NCBI RefSeq assembly: GCF_001424565.1
Contig: NZ_LMOL01000004.1
Location: 87,078 to 151,077 of the forward strand
Source of the DNA: Arthrobacter sp. Leaf141
GTDB taxonomy: Bacteria; Actinomycetota; Actinomycetes; Actinomycetales; Micrococcaceae
DNA length: 64,000 nt
Direction of reading: 5' to 3'
Shown here: positions 51,023 to 60,189 of the stretch, piece after piece
How the letters are laid out: the number at the start of each line of letters is the position of its first letter
Numbering within the stretch: position 1 is the stretch's first letter
Position numbers and translations under genes: made by a program
Notes under the pieces: model-generated
Databases searched by the model: none
Seen by the model: the letters and a program-made list of their open reading frames with translations, nothing else
What the model was told of the DNA's origin: nothing

Positions 51023-53536
51023 CTAGTTGATCTGCCTGCTGCCTGGCGGGGCAACGCCTGCTGCTTGCTGGCCGGCTGACCGCACTGATTCAGGCGGGGG
51101 TGGCGGCTTAAAATAGCGGTTGTGCCGTGGGCTTCGGGTTGGGTCGATATGGCGTGGCGGTATAAAGGTCGGGATGCCGTGAGCGACGGTTATGGTCCAC
51201 AGCTCCTTGTGGATGATGTGGTGATGATGTGAGCAGAGCAGGACACCATTGTCCGCCGCAGTGGTTCCGCCTTGGGACCAGTACGTGATGTGGTGGGCTT
51301 CGCACCAAGGCGCCGGAATGGTGCAGTCAGGAAAGGCGCAACCCCGGTCGCGGGCGATGAGGGCGAGCCGCTGGGCCTGCGTGAACAGACGTGATTTCCG
51401 ACCGACGTCGAGAATCTCGCCTCGGCTGCCGAGAACTACGGGGATGATGTCCGCATCGCAGGCAATCTTCCGCAAGGTGGCAGCAGCGACCGGTCCAGTG
51501 AACACAAACGCCCCAGCCCCTGTCCCGTTCGTGGAACCAACTCCGGAAGGGCTTCGCAGGGTATTCGCGTTGCTGGCCGTCGCGTCTGGGGTGGCCGTTG
51601 CCGTAGTGGCGCCCTTATTGGTGGTGCGACTATTGGTGGTGCGACGGACGCCAAAGGTTTTTCCGAAGTTTGATCCGCTGAACTGCCGGCTGGAATCGTC
51701 GCCGTCAGACCGTACCGGAAAGAGATCCTTATGGTCGATGGTCGCTATTATCTGGGGCCGGTTGCCGCCCGTTACAGGCAGGAGCGCGGTGGTCAGCCCG
51801 GCTTTGAGGCCACAGACGAGGCCATCCAGTTGTTGCTGCGGGCGCGTGCGCCGCTCAAGATTTGCTTCAGCCTCCCGCCACACGTTGGCGCTGGCACTGT
51901 TGGGAGACACGGCTTCGCTGGCGCAACCTCTGTCTGAGCTGGGGTTGTCCGGGCTGCTGTCTGTGCCGGGCGTGCTGCTTCGCGGGTTGGTGGCTGCGTT
52001 CATGACGGTGAGGAAGTGTTCGAACTGGTCCGTGGTGGCGAAGATTTCGAGGTGGTGCAGACCGTTCCGTTGTTTGCGGATGAATGCGCCCTGGGTGTGG
52101 CGCAGGGCTTCTTCTGTGGGCTCACTGCCGTCAGCGTCGATGGTTTCGGCCCACTTTTGGGCAACCCGGACCAGGACGTCCGGGTCTGATTTGCTGGCTA
52201 TGCCCGTGAGATGCTGCTCCACTTGTCCGAGGATTTCAGCATTGGCGCTGTGCTGAAGCCGGTCCAAGGTGGAGGCGATGATGGTGGCGGCATACGAGGA
52301 AATTTTGGACGCCGCCGACTCCGAGGCAGCGGTGTCCGCGGGAACATTGAGGTCCTCGGGGTCGACAGTCTCTGCCGGGATTGACGTGTTCCCGGGACAG
52401 CCGGTACCTGCCTTGGTAAAAGCCGCTGCAAGGTGCTCGAGCGGTGCCGGAAGCTGTTCTCCGGTAAGCGTTGTGGCGGGGAGGATCTGATGCGCGAGGT
52501 TGAGCCGGCGCCGGGCTTCCCTGACGGAGATCCGGAGCCGCACGCGAAGGAACTCCGCGGTGTTTCTGGTGCCGTCGTCATTCGGGGACGGTACAACCGC
52601 CCGCGGCCAGCCCGCGTCTGTTTCGTTGAGCGTTTCAACACCTTTGGCGTCCCAGCCCGTCACCCACCCTGCTTTGCCTGAGGCGCCAAGGCTGTCGCGG
52701 GCTGCTGCAACGGCCGCGGTGCGTGTCCGATCCACCGCATCGGCGGCGAGTAGTTGGAGATACTCAACGGTCCGCGAGAGGCTTTCGATGCTTCCGGCCA
52801 CATCGGCTGCAGTTGCAAAGCCCACAGTAGCGAGTGCTTCGGGAGCCGCGCCCGCTGCTGCGGCGAGCACTTGGCCAAGCCGCGCCAATTCGTTGGCAAA
52901 ACCAGTAGCGTCACTTTGTCGAGCCCAGCGCTCAGCCTCACTGTTAGGCACAGACCCGGACGCGGGATCACGCCAGAGTTGAGCCGCACGTGCCCGTGCC
53001 GTGGGCGCCGGCGCAGCCCAGGCCTCTTCCTCAGCCGGGGCCACGGGCGGGGGACCAGACCACGATCCAGCCGCACGTGCCCGTGCCGTGGGCGCCGGCG
53101 CAGCCCAGGCCTCTTCCTCAGCCGGGGCCGCGGGCGGGGGACCAGACCACGATCCAGCCATACGTTCGCGTGCCGAGGGTGCAGGCCAAGCCTCTTCCTT
53201 AGCCGGGGCCGCGGGCGGGGGCGAGGGACGAACCTCGGACCAGGCAGCCGGCGCAGTCTCAGCTTCAGTCCCGGGCCAGGGTGCAGGCCCAGACCCAGCC
53301 GTAGCCCCTGACCCGAAAGCCCGGCCAGGAGGCGTCATCTCTGAGTAGGAGAGCGGGGGAAAGCCGCCCCGCGCAGGCTCCAGGGACCTGGCCGGGAACG
53401 GGCGGGGCGTGACGGGACTTGCGAGGGGAGTGCCGGCGTTGTGCGGGCCGTGACGGAAGTCTTCAGCCCGGGGAGCAAGCGGGAACAGCTGGGCGGTGCC
53501 GCCAATCTCGCCTGGCCATTCTCCTTGGGCTTCCAT
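51023..53536 (-). CDS. DUF222 and HNH endonuclease domain protein with repeated N-terminal region
   Basis: This 837-residue protein has a Pro/Ala-rich N terminus with tandem 29-residue repeats at about 99-185. A DUF222 domain follows, and an HNH domain near residues 725-780 (CAFPDCTIPAPWCEAHH, ITYWSQGGTT, LLCSHHHHIIHKELWTI). Such 13E12-type proteins are abundant in actinobacterial chromosomes and of unclear role. No transposase or methylase accompanies it. Confidence 0.88.
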   Translation of the reverse strand: MEAQGEWPGEIGGTAQLFPLAPRAEDFRHGPHNAGTPLASPVTPRPFPARSLEPARGGFPPLSYSEMTPPGRAFGSGATAGSGPAPWPGTEAETAPAAWSEVRPSPPPAAPAKEEAWPAPSARERMAGSWSGPPPAAPAEEEAWAAPAPTARARAAGSWSGPPPVAPAEEEAWAAPAPTARARAAQLWRDPASGSVPNSEAERWARQSDATGFANELARLGQVLAAAAGAAPEALATVGFATAADVAGSIESLSRTVEYLQLLAADAVDRTRTAAVAAARDSLGASGKAGWVTGWDAKGVETLNETDAGWPRAVVPSPNDDGTRNTAEFLRVRLRISVREARRRLNLAHQILPATTLTGEQLPAPLEHLAAAFTKAGTGCPGNTSIPAETVDPEDLNVPADTAASESAASKISSYAATIIASTLDRLQHSANAEILGQVEQHLTGIASKSDPDVLVRVAQKWAETIDADGSEPTEEALRHTQGAFIRKQRNGLHHLEIFATTDQFEHFLTVMNAATNPRSSTPGTDSSPDNPSSDRGCASEAVSPNSASANVWREAEANLERRTRPQQQLDGLVCGLKAGLTTALLPVTGGNRPQIIATIDHKDLFPVRSDGDDSSRQFSGSNFGKTFGVRRTTNSRTTNKGATTATATPDATASNANTLRSPSGVGSTNGTGAGAFVFTGPVAAATLRKIACDADIIPVVLGSRGEILDVGRKSRLFTQAQRLALIARDRGCAFPDCTIPAPWCEAHHITYWSQGGTTAADNGVLLCSHHHHIIHKELWTITVAHGIPTFIPPRHIDPTRSPRHNRYFKPPPPPESVRSAGQQAAGVAPPGSRQIN
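52983..53240. repeat. 87-bp tandem repeat, three copies, inside the HNH gene
   Basis: Copies start at 52983, 53070 and 53157 with an exact 87-base (29-codon) period. The first two are nearly identical; the third is degenerate. Each encodes a unit like SWSGPPPAAPAEEEAWAAP followed by PTARARAAG. Confidence 0.9.
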
Positions 53537-53643
53537 ACATCAATTTTCCCAAGCGCGGGTTAAAGTTTCTCCCCAAAGTTTTCGTATGTGGATAACTTTG
53601 ACCTCGAAATAGGCGAAGAAACCAAAACAACCAGGCAGCTCGG

Positions 53644-54504
53644 CTACGGGTGCCGGACGCCGCTCCCCGTAAGGACCTCGCGGTAGCCTTCGCGGAACGA
53701 GGGGAACGCAAACTCCATGCCGCTGCCCCGCAGCAGATGGTTGCTGCAGCGCTTGTTTCCGCCGCGGGCCGGCCCCGCGTCGCCCACTGCAGGCTCGGGC
53801 AGGCCGATGTGAGTTGCCAGGAAGCTGAGGACACTCCCCAACTCTGCAGGGTCGTCATCCACGCCCACGTAAACAGGACCAGGCTCAGCGGCCATGGTGG
53901 CCAAATGGACCACTGCAGCCGCCGCATCGTCACGGTGGATCCGGTTGGTATAGCGGACCTCTTGGGGAATCACTGCCGCGCCGCTTCGGACCTGGTCGAT
54001 CAACCGCGTTCGACCCGGGCCGTAAATACCGCCCAGCCGCAGTGATACAGGAGCCGTGCCCGTCCCCGCTAGCCGCGTCCTGAGCAGTTCCTCGGCTTCG
54101 ACGAGGATCCGGCCGGAGAACCCACCGGGCGCCGTTGGCGTGGATTCGTCCACCCAACCACCACCCGCGTCACCGTAGACGGCAGTGGAGGATACAAAAA
54201 GCACCCGGGCCGGCCGGACGCCGTCGCGCTCCAGCGCGTCAAGCACGTTCGCCACACCGCCCAGATAGGCGGCGCGGTATGCGTCCTCTGTTGGCGAGTC
54301 GGCAGCGACGGCAATTACGACGACGGTGGTATCCGTCGGCACTGAGGGCAGGCCCGGAGCCGATAGGTCAGCCGCAACACCTTCGATGGCGGCTGGAAGT
54401 TTGCCGGGTGTCCGGCGCCAGCCCACCACGCGGTGGCCGAGCGCGGCGAACCGCAGGCCCGCCTCGGTTCCGAGATCGCCGCACCCGGCCAAAAGGATGG
54501 TCAC
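53644..54504 (-). CDS. NAD-dependent epimerase/dehydratase family protein
   Basis: This 286-residue protein of the extended short-chain dehydrogenase group has the N-terminal nucleotide motif LLAGCGDLGTEAGLRFA (a GxGxxG variant) and VLFVSSTAVYGD. The Tyr-x-x-x-Lys pair typical of the family is not clear; the visible motif is FSGRILVEAEE. Function unknown. Just upstream (3 bases) of it on the minus strand is the pyrimidine-dimer-glycosylase-like gene. Confidence 0.82.
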   Translation of the reverse strand: MTILLAGCGDLGTEAGLRFAALGHRVVGWRRTPGKLPAAIEGVAADLSAPGLPSVPTDTTVVVIAVAADSPTEDAYRAAYLGGVANVLDALERDGVRPARVLFVSSTAVYGDAGGGWVDESTPTAPGGFSGRILVEAEELLRTRLAGTGTAPVSLRLGGIYGPGRTRLIDQVRSGAAVIPQEVRYTNRIHRDDAAAAVVHLATMAAEPGPVYVGVDDDPAELGSVLSFLATHIGLPEPAVGDAGPARGGNKRCSNHLLRGSGMEFAFPSFREGYREVLTGSGVRHP

Positions 54505-54507
54505 CGG

Positions 54508-55425
54508 TTACGGAGCCTCCACCGGGAACAGGACGCGCGGGTCCTGCAGGAGCGCCGGGTTGGCGAAGGCTGACCGGTCGATGATTTCGTTGACGGTGAA
54601 GTTCCGGCCAAACCTGCCATCCGCCAGAGTGATGGGGCGGCCCACTACTTCACCCACAGCAAACTTGGCGCCGTCCTCGAACGGGACGGCCACCGGAGTC
54701 CTGCCGGGGAATGTGTTGAACGCAGCTTCCTGCTCAGCCCGCTTGCGGGTGGGCTTCTTCACCTTCTGCTTTGGTGGTGCCTTCCGCGGCTGGCGTGACG
54801 GGCGGCGCGAGCCGTCCTCCACATAGACGGGGGAGTAGTCGTCCCCACCTGCTGCTGCGGCGGCTGCCGCAGCAGCAGCCCGGGGCAGCGGAAGAGCGAC
54901 GGTGTCGAGCGTCTGCGGATCGATGTTCTCGTGCGGGTCCCGAAGGATCCAAAGAATATCGCCCTCCGGTTCCTGCGGCAGGAATTCGTGCTTGGGCAGC
55001 GGCCAGATGTAATCCATGTCCGGGACCGCATCCGTGAAAACGGAGGAGTAAAACTTGGGTTCCTTGCGCGCCAGCTTGGAGCGGTGGCTCAGGTGGAAAT
55101 CGGCGTCGCCCAGCCACCAGGGCATGGCGATCTTCTCCACATAATCAGGGTGTGCGGCCTGGGGTGCGAACTCTGTGATGTTTGCCCGGGTGTTGTCAGG
55201 GTGGCCACGTTTGGCCCACTCATCCACCATGGCCAGGCCGTAAAGTGTCAGGGCCGGAACGTGGCCCATCCACATCCGGACGGCCGGATGGGTCTGCCAG
55301 CCGTATCCGGGAATGACCAGGGCGCGGAGCGTCTGAAGCGCCTCGACACGCTGCTTGCCCAGCCGGGCGGTGTCCAGTGCTGCGGCGCTTTGCCGGAAAT
55401 CGGGGTACGGAAGGAAGGTTTGCAT
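54508..55425 (-). CDS. MSMEG_6728-like protein with pyrimidine dimer DNA glycosylase-type N-terminal domain
   Basis: This 305-residue protein begins MQTFLPYPDFRQSAAALDTA and continues RLGKQRVEALQTLRAL, TGY-type HPAVRMWMGH, the signature of the Pyr_excise (T4 endonuclease V-like) family. After about residue 165 comes a poly-alanine run of ten residues, then a basic linker (KAPPKQKVKKPTRKRAEQE) and a conserved C-terminal segment. Start at 55425, since the upstream extension of the frame is not conserved. A DNA-repair role is likely but not shown. Confidence 0.8.
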   Translation of the reverse strand: MQTFLPYPDFRQSAAALDTARLGKQRVEALQTLRALVIPGYGWQTHPAVRMWMGHVPALTLYGLAMVDEWAKRGHPDNTRANITEFAPQAAHPDYVEKIAMPWWLGDADFHLSHRSKLARKEPKFYSSVFTDAVPDMDYIWPLPKHEFLPQEPEGDILWILRDPHENIDPQTLDTVALPLPRAAAAAAAAAAGGDDYSPVYVEDGSRRPSRQPRKAPPKQKVKKPTRKRAEQEAAFNTFPGRTPVAVPFEDGAKFAVGEVVGRPITLADGRFGRNFTVNEIIDRSAFANPALLQDPRVLFPVEAP

Positions 55426-55579
55426 CCATTCAGTCTGACGGCAGCGGCCGGATGTGCCAATTGCAGTGCCGAAGACCACACCTCCACAGACAAGGCGTTC
55501 ACAATGTGGACCCATGCATACCGGAGGTGCCGCCGCACACTAAGATACCCGCAACACCCCGGCGTCCTGGAAGCTAATC

Positions 55580-56167
55580 ATGACAATAACACCTGTAACT
55601 CCTGCCCCAAGCACCGCCCAAATGCTGCCGCGCTACGGGCAGATGCTTCCCCCGGAGGCCAATGGCATCCTGGTCCTGGACGAGTTCATCATCGATCCTT
55701 CGGCCGCCCGTACGGAGCAGAATGGGTTCCTGGCGGGCATGGCGGCCGTTGCACGGACGGTGCGCCGGATCGCCGCGCTGCGCGTCATCATCGCCGTGGT
55801 GGCCATCGCCAACCTGCCCCTGTTCCTGCTGTCCAGCGGCTGGTGGATCTACGGCGTGTCCCTCACCCTGGTGGTCGCAGTCCACGCAGCGGTCAGCCTC
55901 ATCAACAAGCATGAGCCGCGGCTGGAGCAGGAGGCGGCGCTGGCCATGCACCTGCACCGGGAACGCAGCGCCAACTACCGCAAGGTCCGCGACGCTGTGA
56001 AGTACATGATCGACACGCCCAGCAGGATGAATGAGCACCTCTACCTGGAGCTGCTGGCCGCCAAGCGGGTGGCGCTGAACCTGGCGCACGGCACCGTGGC
56101 ACTGCTGGACACGAGCGACGACGCTGCCTGGAAAGTGCGCATTGTCAGGGAGTTGCCTGCCGCCTGA
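55580..56167 (+). CDS. predicted membrane protein, unknown function
   Basis: This 195-residue protein has two adjacent hydrophobic segments (RVIIAVVAIANLPLFLL and WWIYGVSLTLVVAVHAAVSL, about residues 68-110), flanked by soluble N- and C-terminal parts. The C-terminal helix region contains RLEQEAALAMHLHRERSANY. Divergent from the pyrimidine-dimer-glycosylase-like gene. Terminates at the hairpin at 56255. Not recognised. Confidence 0.65.
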   Translation: MTITPVTPAPSTAQMLPRYGQMLPPEANGILVLDEFIIDPSAARTEQNGFLAGMAAVARTVRRIAALRVIIAVVAIANLPLFLLSSGWWIYGVSLTLVVAVHAAVSLINKHEPRLEQEAALAMHLHRERSANYRKVRDAVKYMIDTPSRMNEHLYLELLAAKRVALNLAHGTVALLDTSDDAAWKVRIVRELPAA

Positions 56168-56478
56168 GCCCGCTGCCGCAACTGGCATCCCCCGCGTCGG
56201 CCCGGGACGTCCACCCGGGTAGGACGCCGTGAGTATGGGTAGACAGCATTAAAGAACGACGCCGGCACGCCCCTTGCGGGGTTGTGCCGGCGTCGTTTGC
56301 GGTCAACGGAATTTGTCTATCGCCGACCTGTTTGGGGAGCCTTTACAGGCTGGATGTTGTGCCAGGGCCGGGGCGCCACGTCAGGGCCGCCAAGTCAGCA
56401 GCTTCAAAGAGGTCGGCACCTCAGAGAGGACTGGCTGCGCCACCGGGGTCTGAACGGGCTTCACCAGAGGCGTTGCTG
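56168..56478. other. intergenic stretch, 311 bases
   Basis: Holds the hairpin at 56255-56297 between two convergent genes. The remaining 180 bases to the Rpf stop show no convincing ORF, repeat or RNA feature. Confidence 0.5.
56255..56297. terminator. intrinsic hairpin terminator (bidirectional)
   Basis: AACGACGCCGGCAC pairs with GTGCCGGCGTCGTT (14 bp), with an inner CCCC/GGGG stem. It lies 88 bases after the membrane-protein stop. Confidence 0.82.
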
Positions 56479-57336
<858 letters not shown>

Positions 57337-57366
57337 TCATTCGCCCGCCGTGCGGGCATGCATTTC

Positions 57367-57395
57367 ACGCTAAGACATCACCTGGGCGTTATCAA
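57367..57395 (-). promoter_or_regulatory. candidate promoter of the Rpf gene with a long leader
   Basis: On the minus strand TTGATA (57395-57390) and TAGCGT (57372-57367) have a 17-base spacer. A start near 57360 gives a leader of about 160 bases before the ATG at 57198. The -10 is weak. Confidence 0.35.
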
Positions 57396-57475
57396 ATCGA
57401 GACCGATCCTGAGTGTTTGCTGGTGGTCCTCCTCCCGGACGGGCGCGAACGGCGCGGGTGCAATATCCTGACCGG

Positions 57476-58540
57476 ATGGAAAACTTTGCGGCTGGTACCG
57501 CCATGCCCGGAACCGAAGAAACCGAATCCGACGTCCTGGTCCCGGCCCGCCTCCTCCCCGTCGCGGAACTGCACCTGCACATTGAGGGCACCCTCCAACC
57601 TGAACTGATCTTTGCCCTGGCTGAACGCAATGGCCTCGAGTTGCCCTATTCGGGCCTGGACGAGCTCCGCGAACGCTACGAATTCACGGACCTGCAGTCC
57701 TTCCTTGACCTGTACTACGCGAACATGGCCGTGCTGCGGACCGAACAGGACTTTGCGGACATGACCCGCGCTTACCTGGAGCGTGCTGCGGCCGCCGGTG
57801 TGCGGCATGCCGAGATCATGATGGATCCGCAGGCGCACCTCTCGCGCGGCGTCGCGCTCGAAACCTGTGTCAACGGTGTCGCGTCTGTCCTCGCCACCTC
57901 GGAGCAGGACTTCGGTGTCTCCACCCTGCTGATTGCCGCCTTCCTGCGTGACCTGTCCGAGGAATCCGCCCTGGAGGTCCTGGACAACCTGCTGGCGATG
58001 GGTGCGCCGATTGCCGCCATCGGCCTGGACTCCGCCGAAGTGGGAAACCCGCCAGCCAAGTTCGAGCGGCTCTACGCGAAGGCGCGCGAAGCGGGCCTTC
58101 GGCTGACGGCCCACGCAGGCGAGGAGGGCCCGGCGTCGTATATCATCGAGGCGCTGGACGTGCTGGGAGTGGAGCGCATTGACCATGGCATCCGCTGCAT
58201 GGATGATCCGGACCTGGTGGAGCGCCTGGTGGATGGCCGCATCCCGTTGACGGTGTGCCCGCTGTCCAACGTCCGGCTCCGCGCCGTGGATACGCTGGCT
58301 GACCATCCGTTGCCGGCCATGCTGGCCGCAGGCCTGAACGTCTCGGTGAACTCGGACGATCCCGCGTACTTCGGTGGCTACGTGGACGACAACTTTGCCC
58401 AGCTTGAAGCCGTCTTCGCACTATCCGAATTCGACAAGGCCCGGCTGGCAGCGAACTCCATCCATTCCTCGTTCGCTTCTGAGGAGCGGAAAGCGGAACT
58501 TCTGGAAGAGCTCAATGGGGGAGAAGTCCCGCACCCGTAG
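57476..58540 (+). CDS. adenine/adenosine deaminase family protein (adenine deaminase subgroup likely)
   Basis: This 354-residue TIM-barrel zinc enzyme has the ligand motif ELHLHIEGTL, LTAHAGEEGP, CPLSNVRL and NSDDPAYFGGYVDDN. HIEGTL and the DDPAYFGGY block are the pattern of adenine deaminases rather than the HLDGAI and T/S-DDP of classic adenosine deaminases. Start at 57476; an in-frame methionine at 57503 is possible, and CAATAT at 57461 lies 9 bases before the ATG. Hydrolyses the amino group of adenine or its nucleoside to give hypoxanthine or inosine. Confidence 0.86.
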   Translation: MENFAAGTAMPGTEETESDVLVPARLLPVAELHLHIEGTLQPELIFALAERNGLELPYSGLDELRERYEFTDLQSFLDLYYANMAVLRTEQDFADMTRAYLERAAAAGVRHAEIMMDPQAHLSRGVALETCVNGVASVLATSEQDFGVSTLLIAAFLRDLSEESALEVLDNLLAMGAPIAAIGLDSAEVGNPPAKFERLYAKAREAGLRLTAHAGEEGPASYIIEALDVLGVERIDHGIRCMDDPDLVERLVDGRIPLTVCPLSNVRLRAVDTLADHPLPAMLAAGLNVSVNSDDPAYFGGYVDDNFAQLEAVFALSEFDKARLAANSIHSSFASEERKAELLEELNGGEVPHP

Positions 58541-58869
58541 TCCAGGGTTTTCCGGCGTCACCGCAGCCGCCGAATGGGATGGAAGTAGCGCCGTGTGACA
58601 GGTGGGACACGGCGCTTCGGGGCTGGCCTTGAGCGTGCCTGCATCCCGCTAAACTTGGTGCCACAGGTGTGTCCTGGGACTGCGGGGCGGCATCCGTTCC
58701 GGCACTCCGGGGTCCTGCAGCCGGCCCCATACCGAGACCTCCGCCTCACTTGACGCTATTTGGGCTTAACAGTCGGTCACGACACGCAGAATTAACCAAT
58801 TTAAGTCGCGAGATGTAACGGGCTGTTGGCAAAATGCCAGAGACCGATCGCTTTTATACAAGGGGAACC
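58541..58869. other. intergenic stretch, 329 bases
   Basis: Contains the hairpin at 58587-58616 and, near the next gene, an imperfect inverted repeat TGGCA-AAA-TGCCA (58827-58839). Nothing else was recognised. Confidence 0.5.
58587..58616 (+). terminator. intrinsic hairpin terminator after the deaminase
   Basis: AGCGCCGTGT pairs perfectly with ACACGGCGCT around a 10-base loop, 46 bases after the stop. Confidence 0.7.
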
Positions 58870-59781
58870 ATGGCCACGTCCACTGCAGAAAACACCTTCC
58901 TTCGACTCAAGACCGTGTTGGACGTCCTCACCGAAGGTGTGTGGTCCGGTGATGTGCTGAACGCGGGCCAGGTCCTCGCTGAAGCGACGGCACGCGTACC
59001 GTTCAACGATCACGAAGGTGAGCTTCTCAGCGGCGGCATTCCCCGCGGGCACAAGACGCTCACGTCTGCCACGGCCAAGCTGGTCAAGGCCGGCTGGCTG
59101 GTCAAGGGCCGCTCCGGCTGGACCATCACCGATGACGGCATGCGCGCCACCGTTGCGTACCCGGACGCCCTGACTTTCGCCTCGGCGCTCGACGCCGGCG
59201 CTCCCGTTCCGGCCGGAACGCCGGTTCCCGCCGCGCCGGCAGGATTCGTCCGCCGGACCACCGCAGTAGAAGCAGTTGCCGAGCCCGCTAAAAAACCCAC
59301 CAAGCGCACCCCGGCCAAAAAAGCGGCTGAGGTCGTTGAGAAGGCTGCAAAGGTCATCGAGGACGCTGTCGAGCCCGTGGTCAAGGCTGTCCGCACGCGC
59401 AAGTCACCTGCCAAGGCGAAGGCCGAAGCGGTGGCGCCTGCCGCCGTCGAGCCCTTTGAAGGCCCGGACGTCGAAACCCACCCCCAGCCTGAAGCCGTGG
59501 CCGTTGCCGGCGACTTCAACACCATCCTGGGCGCCCCCGAAAACTGGGCCCCGCAGTATGACGAAGCGCAGATGGAATTCGACTTCCTGGACCAGCTCTG
59601 GAAAAAGAGTGTCGAACTGCCGGCCGGGTTCTACACCTTCAAGATCGCCCTGAACCGGTCCTGGGAAGAGAACTACGGCGCGTATGGTGCTTTCGATGGC
59701 CCCAACCACGAGCTGCACCACAACGGCGGAACTGTCAGCTTCCGGTACAACCACAGCACCCGCGACATCACCATCAACTGA
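58870..59781 (+). CDS. winged-helix-like/H1-like/pullulanase X25 chimeric protein
   Basis: This 303-residue protein has three parts: an N-terminal domain about 1-95 ([56 protein letters not shown]) that looks like a winged-helix-type fold; an Ala/Lys/Pro-rich, histone H1-like linker about 115-200 ([14 protein letters not shown]); and a C-terminal domain about 210-303 ([37 protein letters not shown]) resembling the X25 beta-sandwich of pullulanases. AGGGGA lies 3-4 bases before the ATG at 58870. No catalytic domain is present. Function unknown. Confidence 0.78.
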   Translation: MATSTAENTFLRLKTVLDVLTEGVWSGDVLNAGQVLAEATARVPFNDHEGELLSGGIPRGHKTLTSATAKLVKAGWLVKGRSGWTITDDGMRATVAYPDALTFASALDAGAPVPAGTPVPAAPAGFVRRTTAVEAVAEPAKKPTKRTPAKKAAEVVEKAAKVIEDAVEPVVKAVRTRKSPAKAKAEAVAPAAVEPFEGPDVETHPQPEAVAVAGDFNTILGAPENWAPQYDEAQMEFDFLDQLWKKSVELPAGFYTFKIALNRSWEENYGAYGAFDGPNHELHHNGGTVSFRYNHSTRDITIN

Positions 59782-59875
59782 CCCTTTCGCCGCCCAGGCA
59801 GCAGCGGTTCCGCCGCAACGCGGCACCAGCGCTGCCTGGCTGAGGCGCGGGCAGCGACCTGAAAGAAGGACCGCC

Positions 59876-60175
59876 ATGGCCGGCAACGCAGGCCCCGGCC
59901 CGGGGAACATCCGGCTGGACGCCCGGGTGTTTGGCGTGGTCCAGGGTGTGGGCTTCCGCTACCGGACCATGGGCCAGGCCGAGGAGTTGGGGCTCACCGG
60001 CGAAGCGCGGAATCTCGACGACGGTTCCGTTGCCGTGGTGGCCGAAGGGCCGGAGGCCCAGGTGCGGAAGCTTTTGGCCTGGCTCACATCCGGTCGCGCC
60101 CCCGGGAAGGTGGAGCGGGTGGACGATGCCATCACGGCGGCTTCGGGAACATTCAGCCGGTTCCGGGCTTACTGA
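59876..60175 (+). CDS. acyP: acylphosphatase
   Basis: This 99-residue protein has the acylphosphatase core [17 protein letters not shown] with the active-site Arg, and [14 protein letters not shown] with the Asn. It hydrolyses acyl phosphates such as acetyl phosphate. Start at 59876 (AAGAAGGA upstream). Convergent with the nuclease-helicase gene, separated by 14 bases. Confidence 0.93.
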   Translation: MAGNAGPGPGNIRLDARVFGVVQGVGFRYRTMGQAEELGLTGEARNLDDGSVAVVAEGPEAQVRKLLAWLTSGRAPGKVERVDDAITAASGTFSRFRAY

Positions 60176-60189
60176 GCGGGCCGGTACAG

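Noticed and set aside
51023..53536. HNH gene as a mobile intron or homing nuclease
   Set aside because: No intron structure, group-specific motifs or repeats flanking the gene; the DUF222-HNH family is a chromosomal paralogue group.
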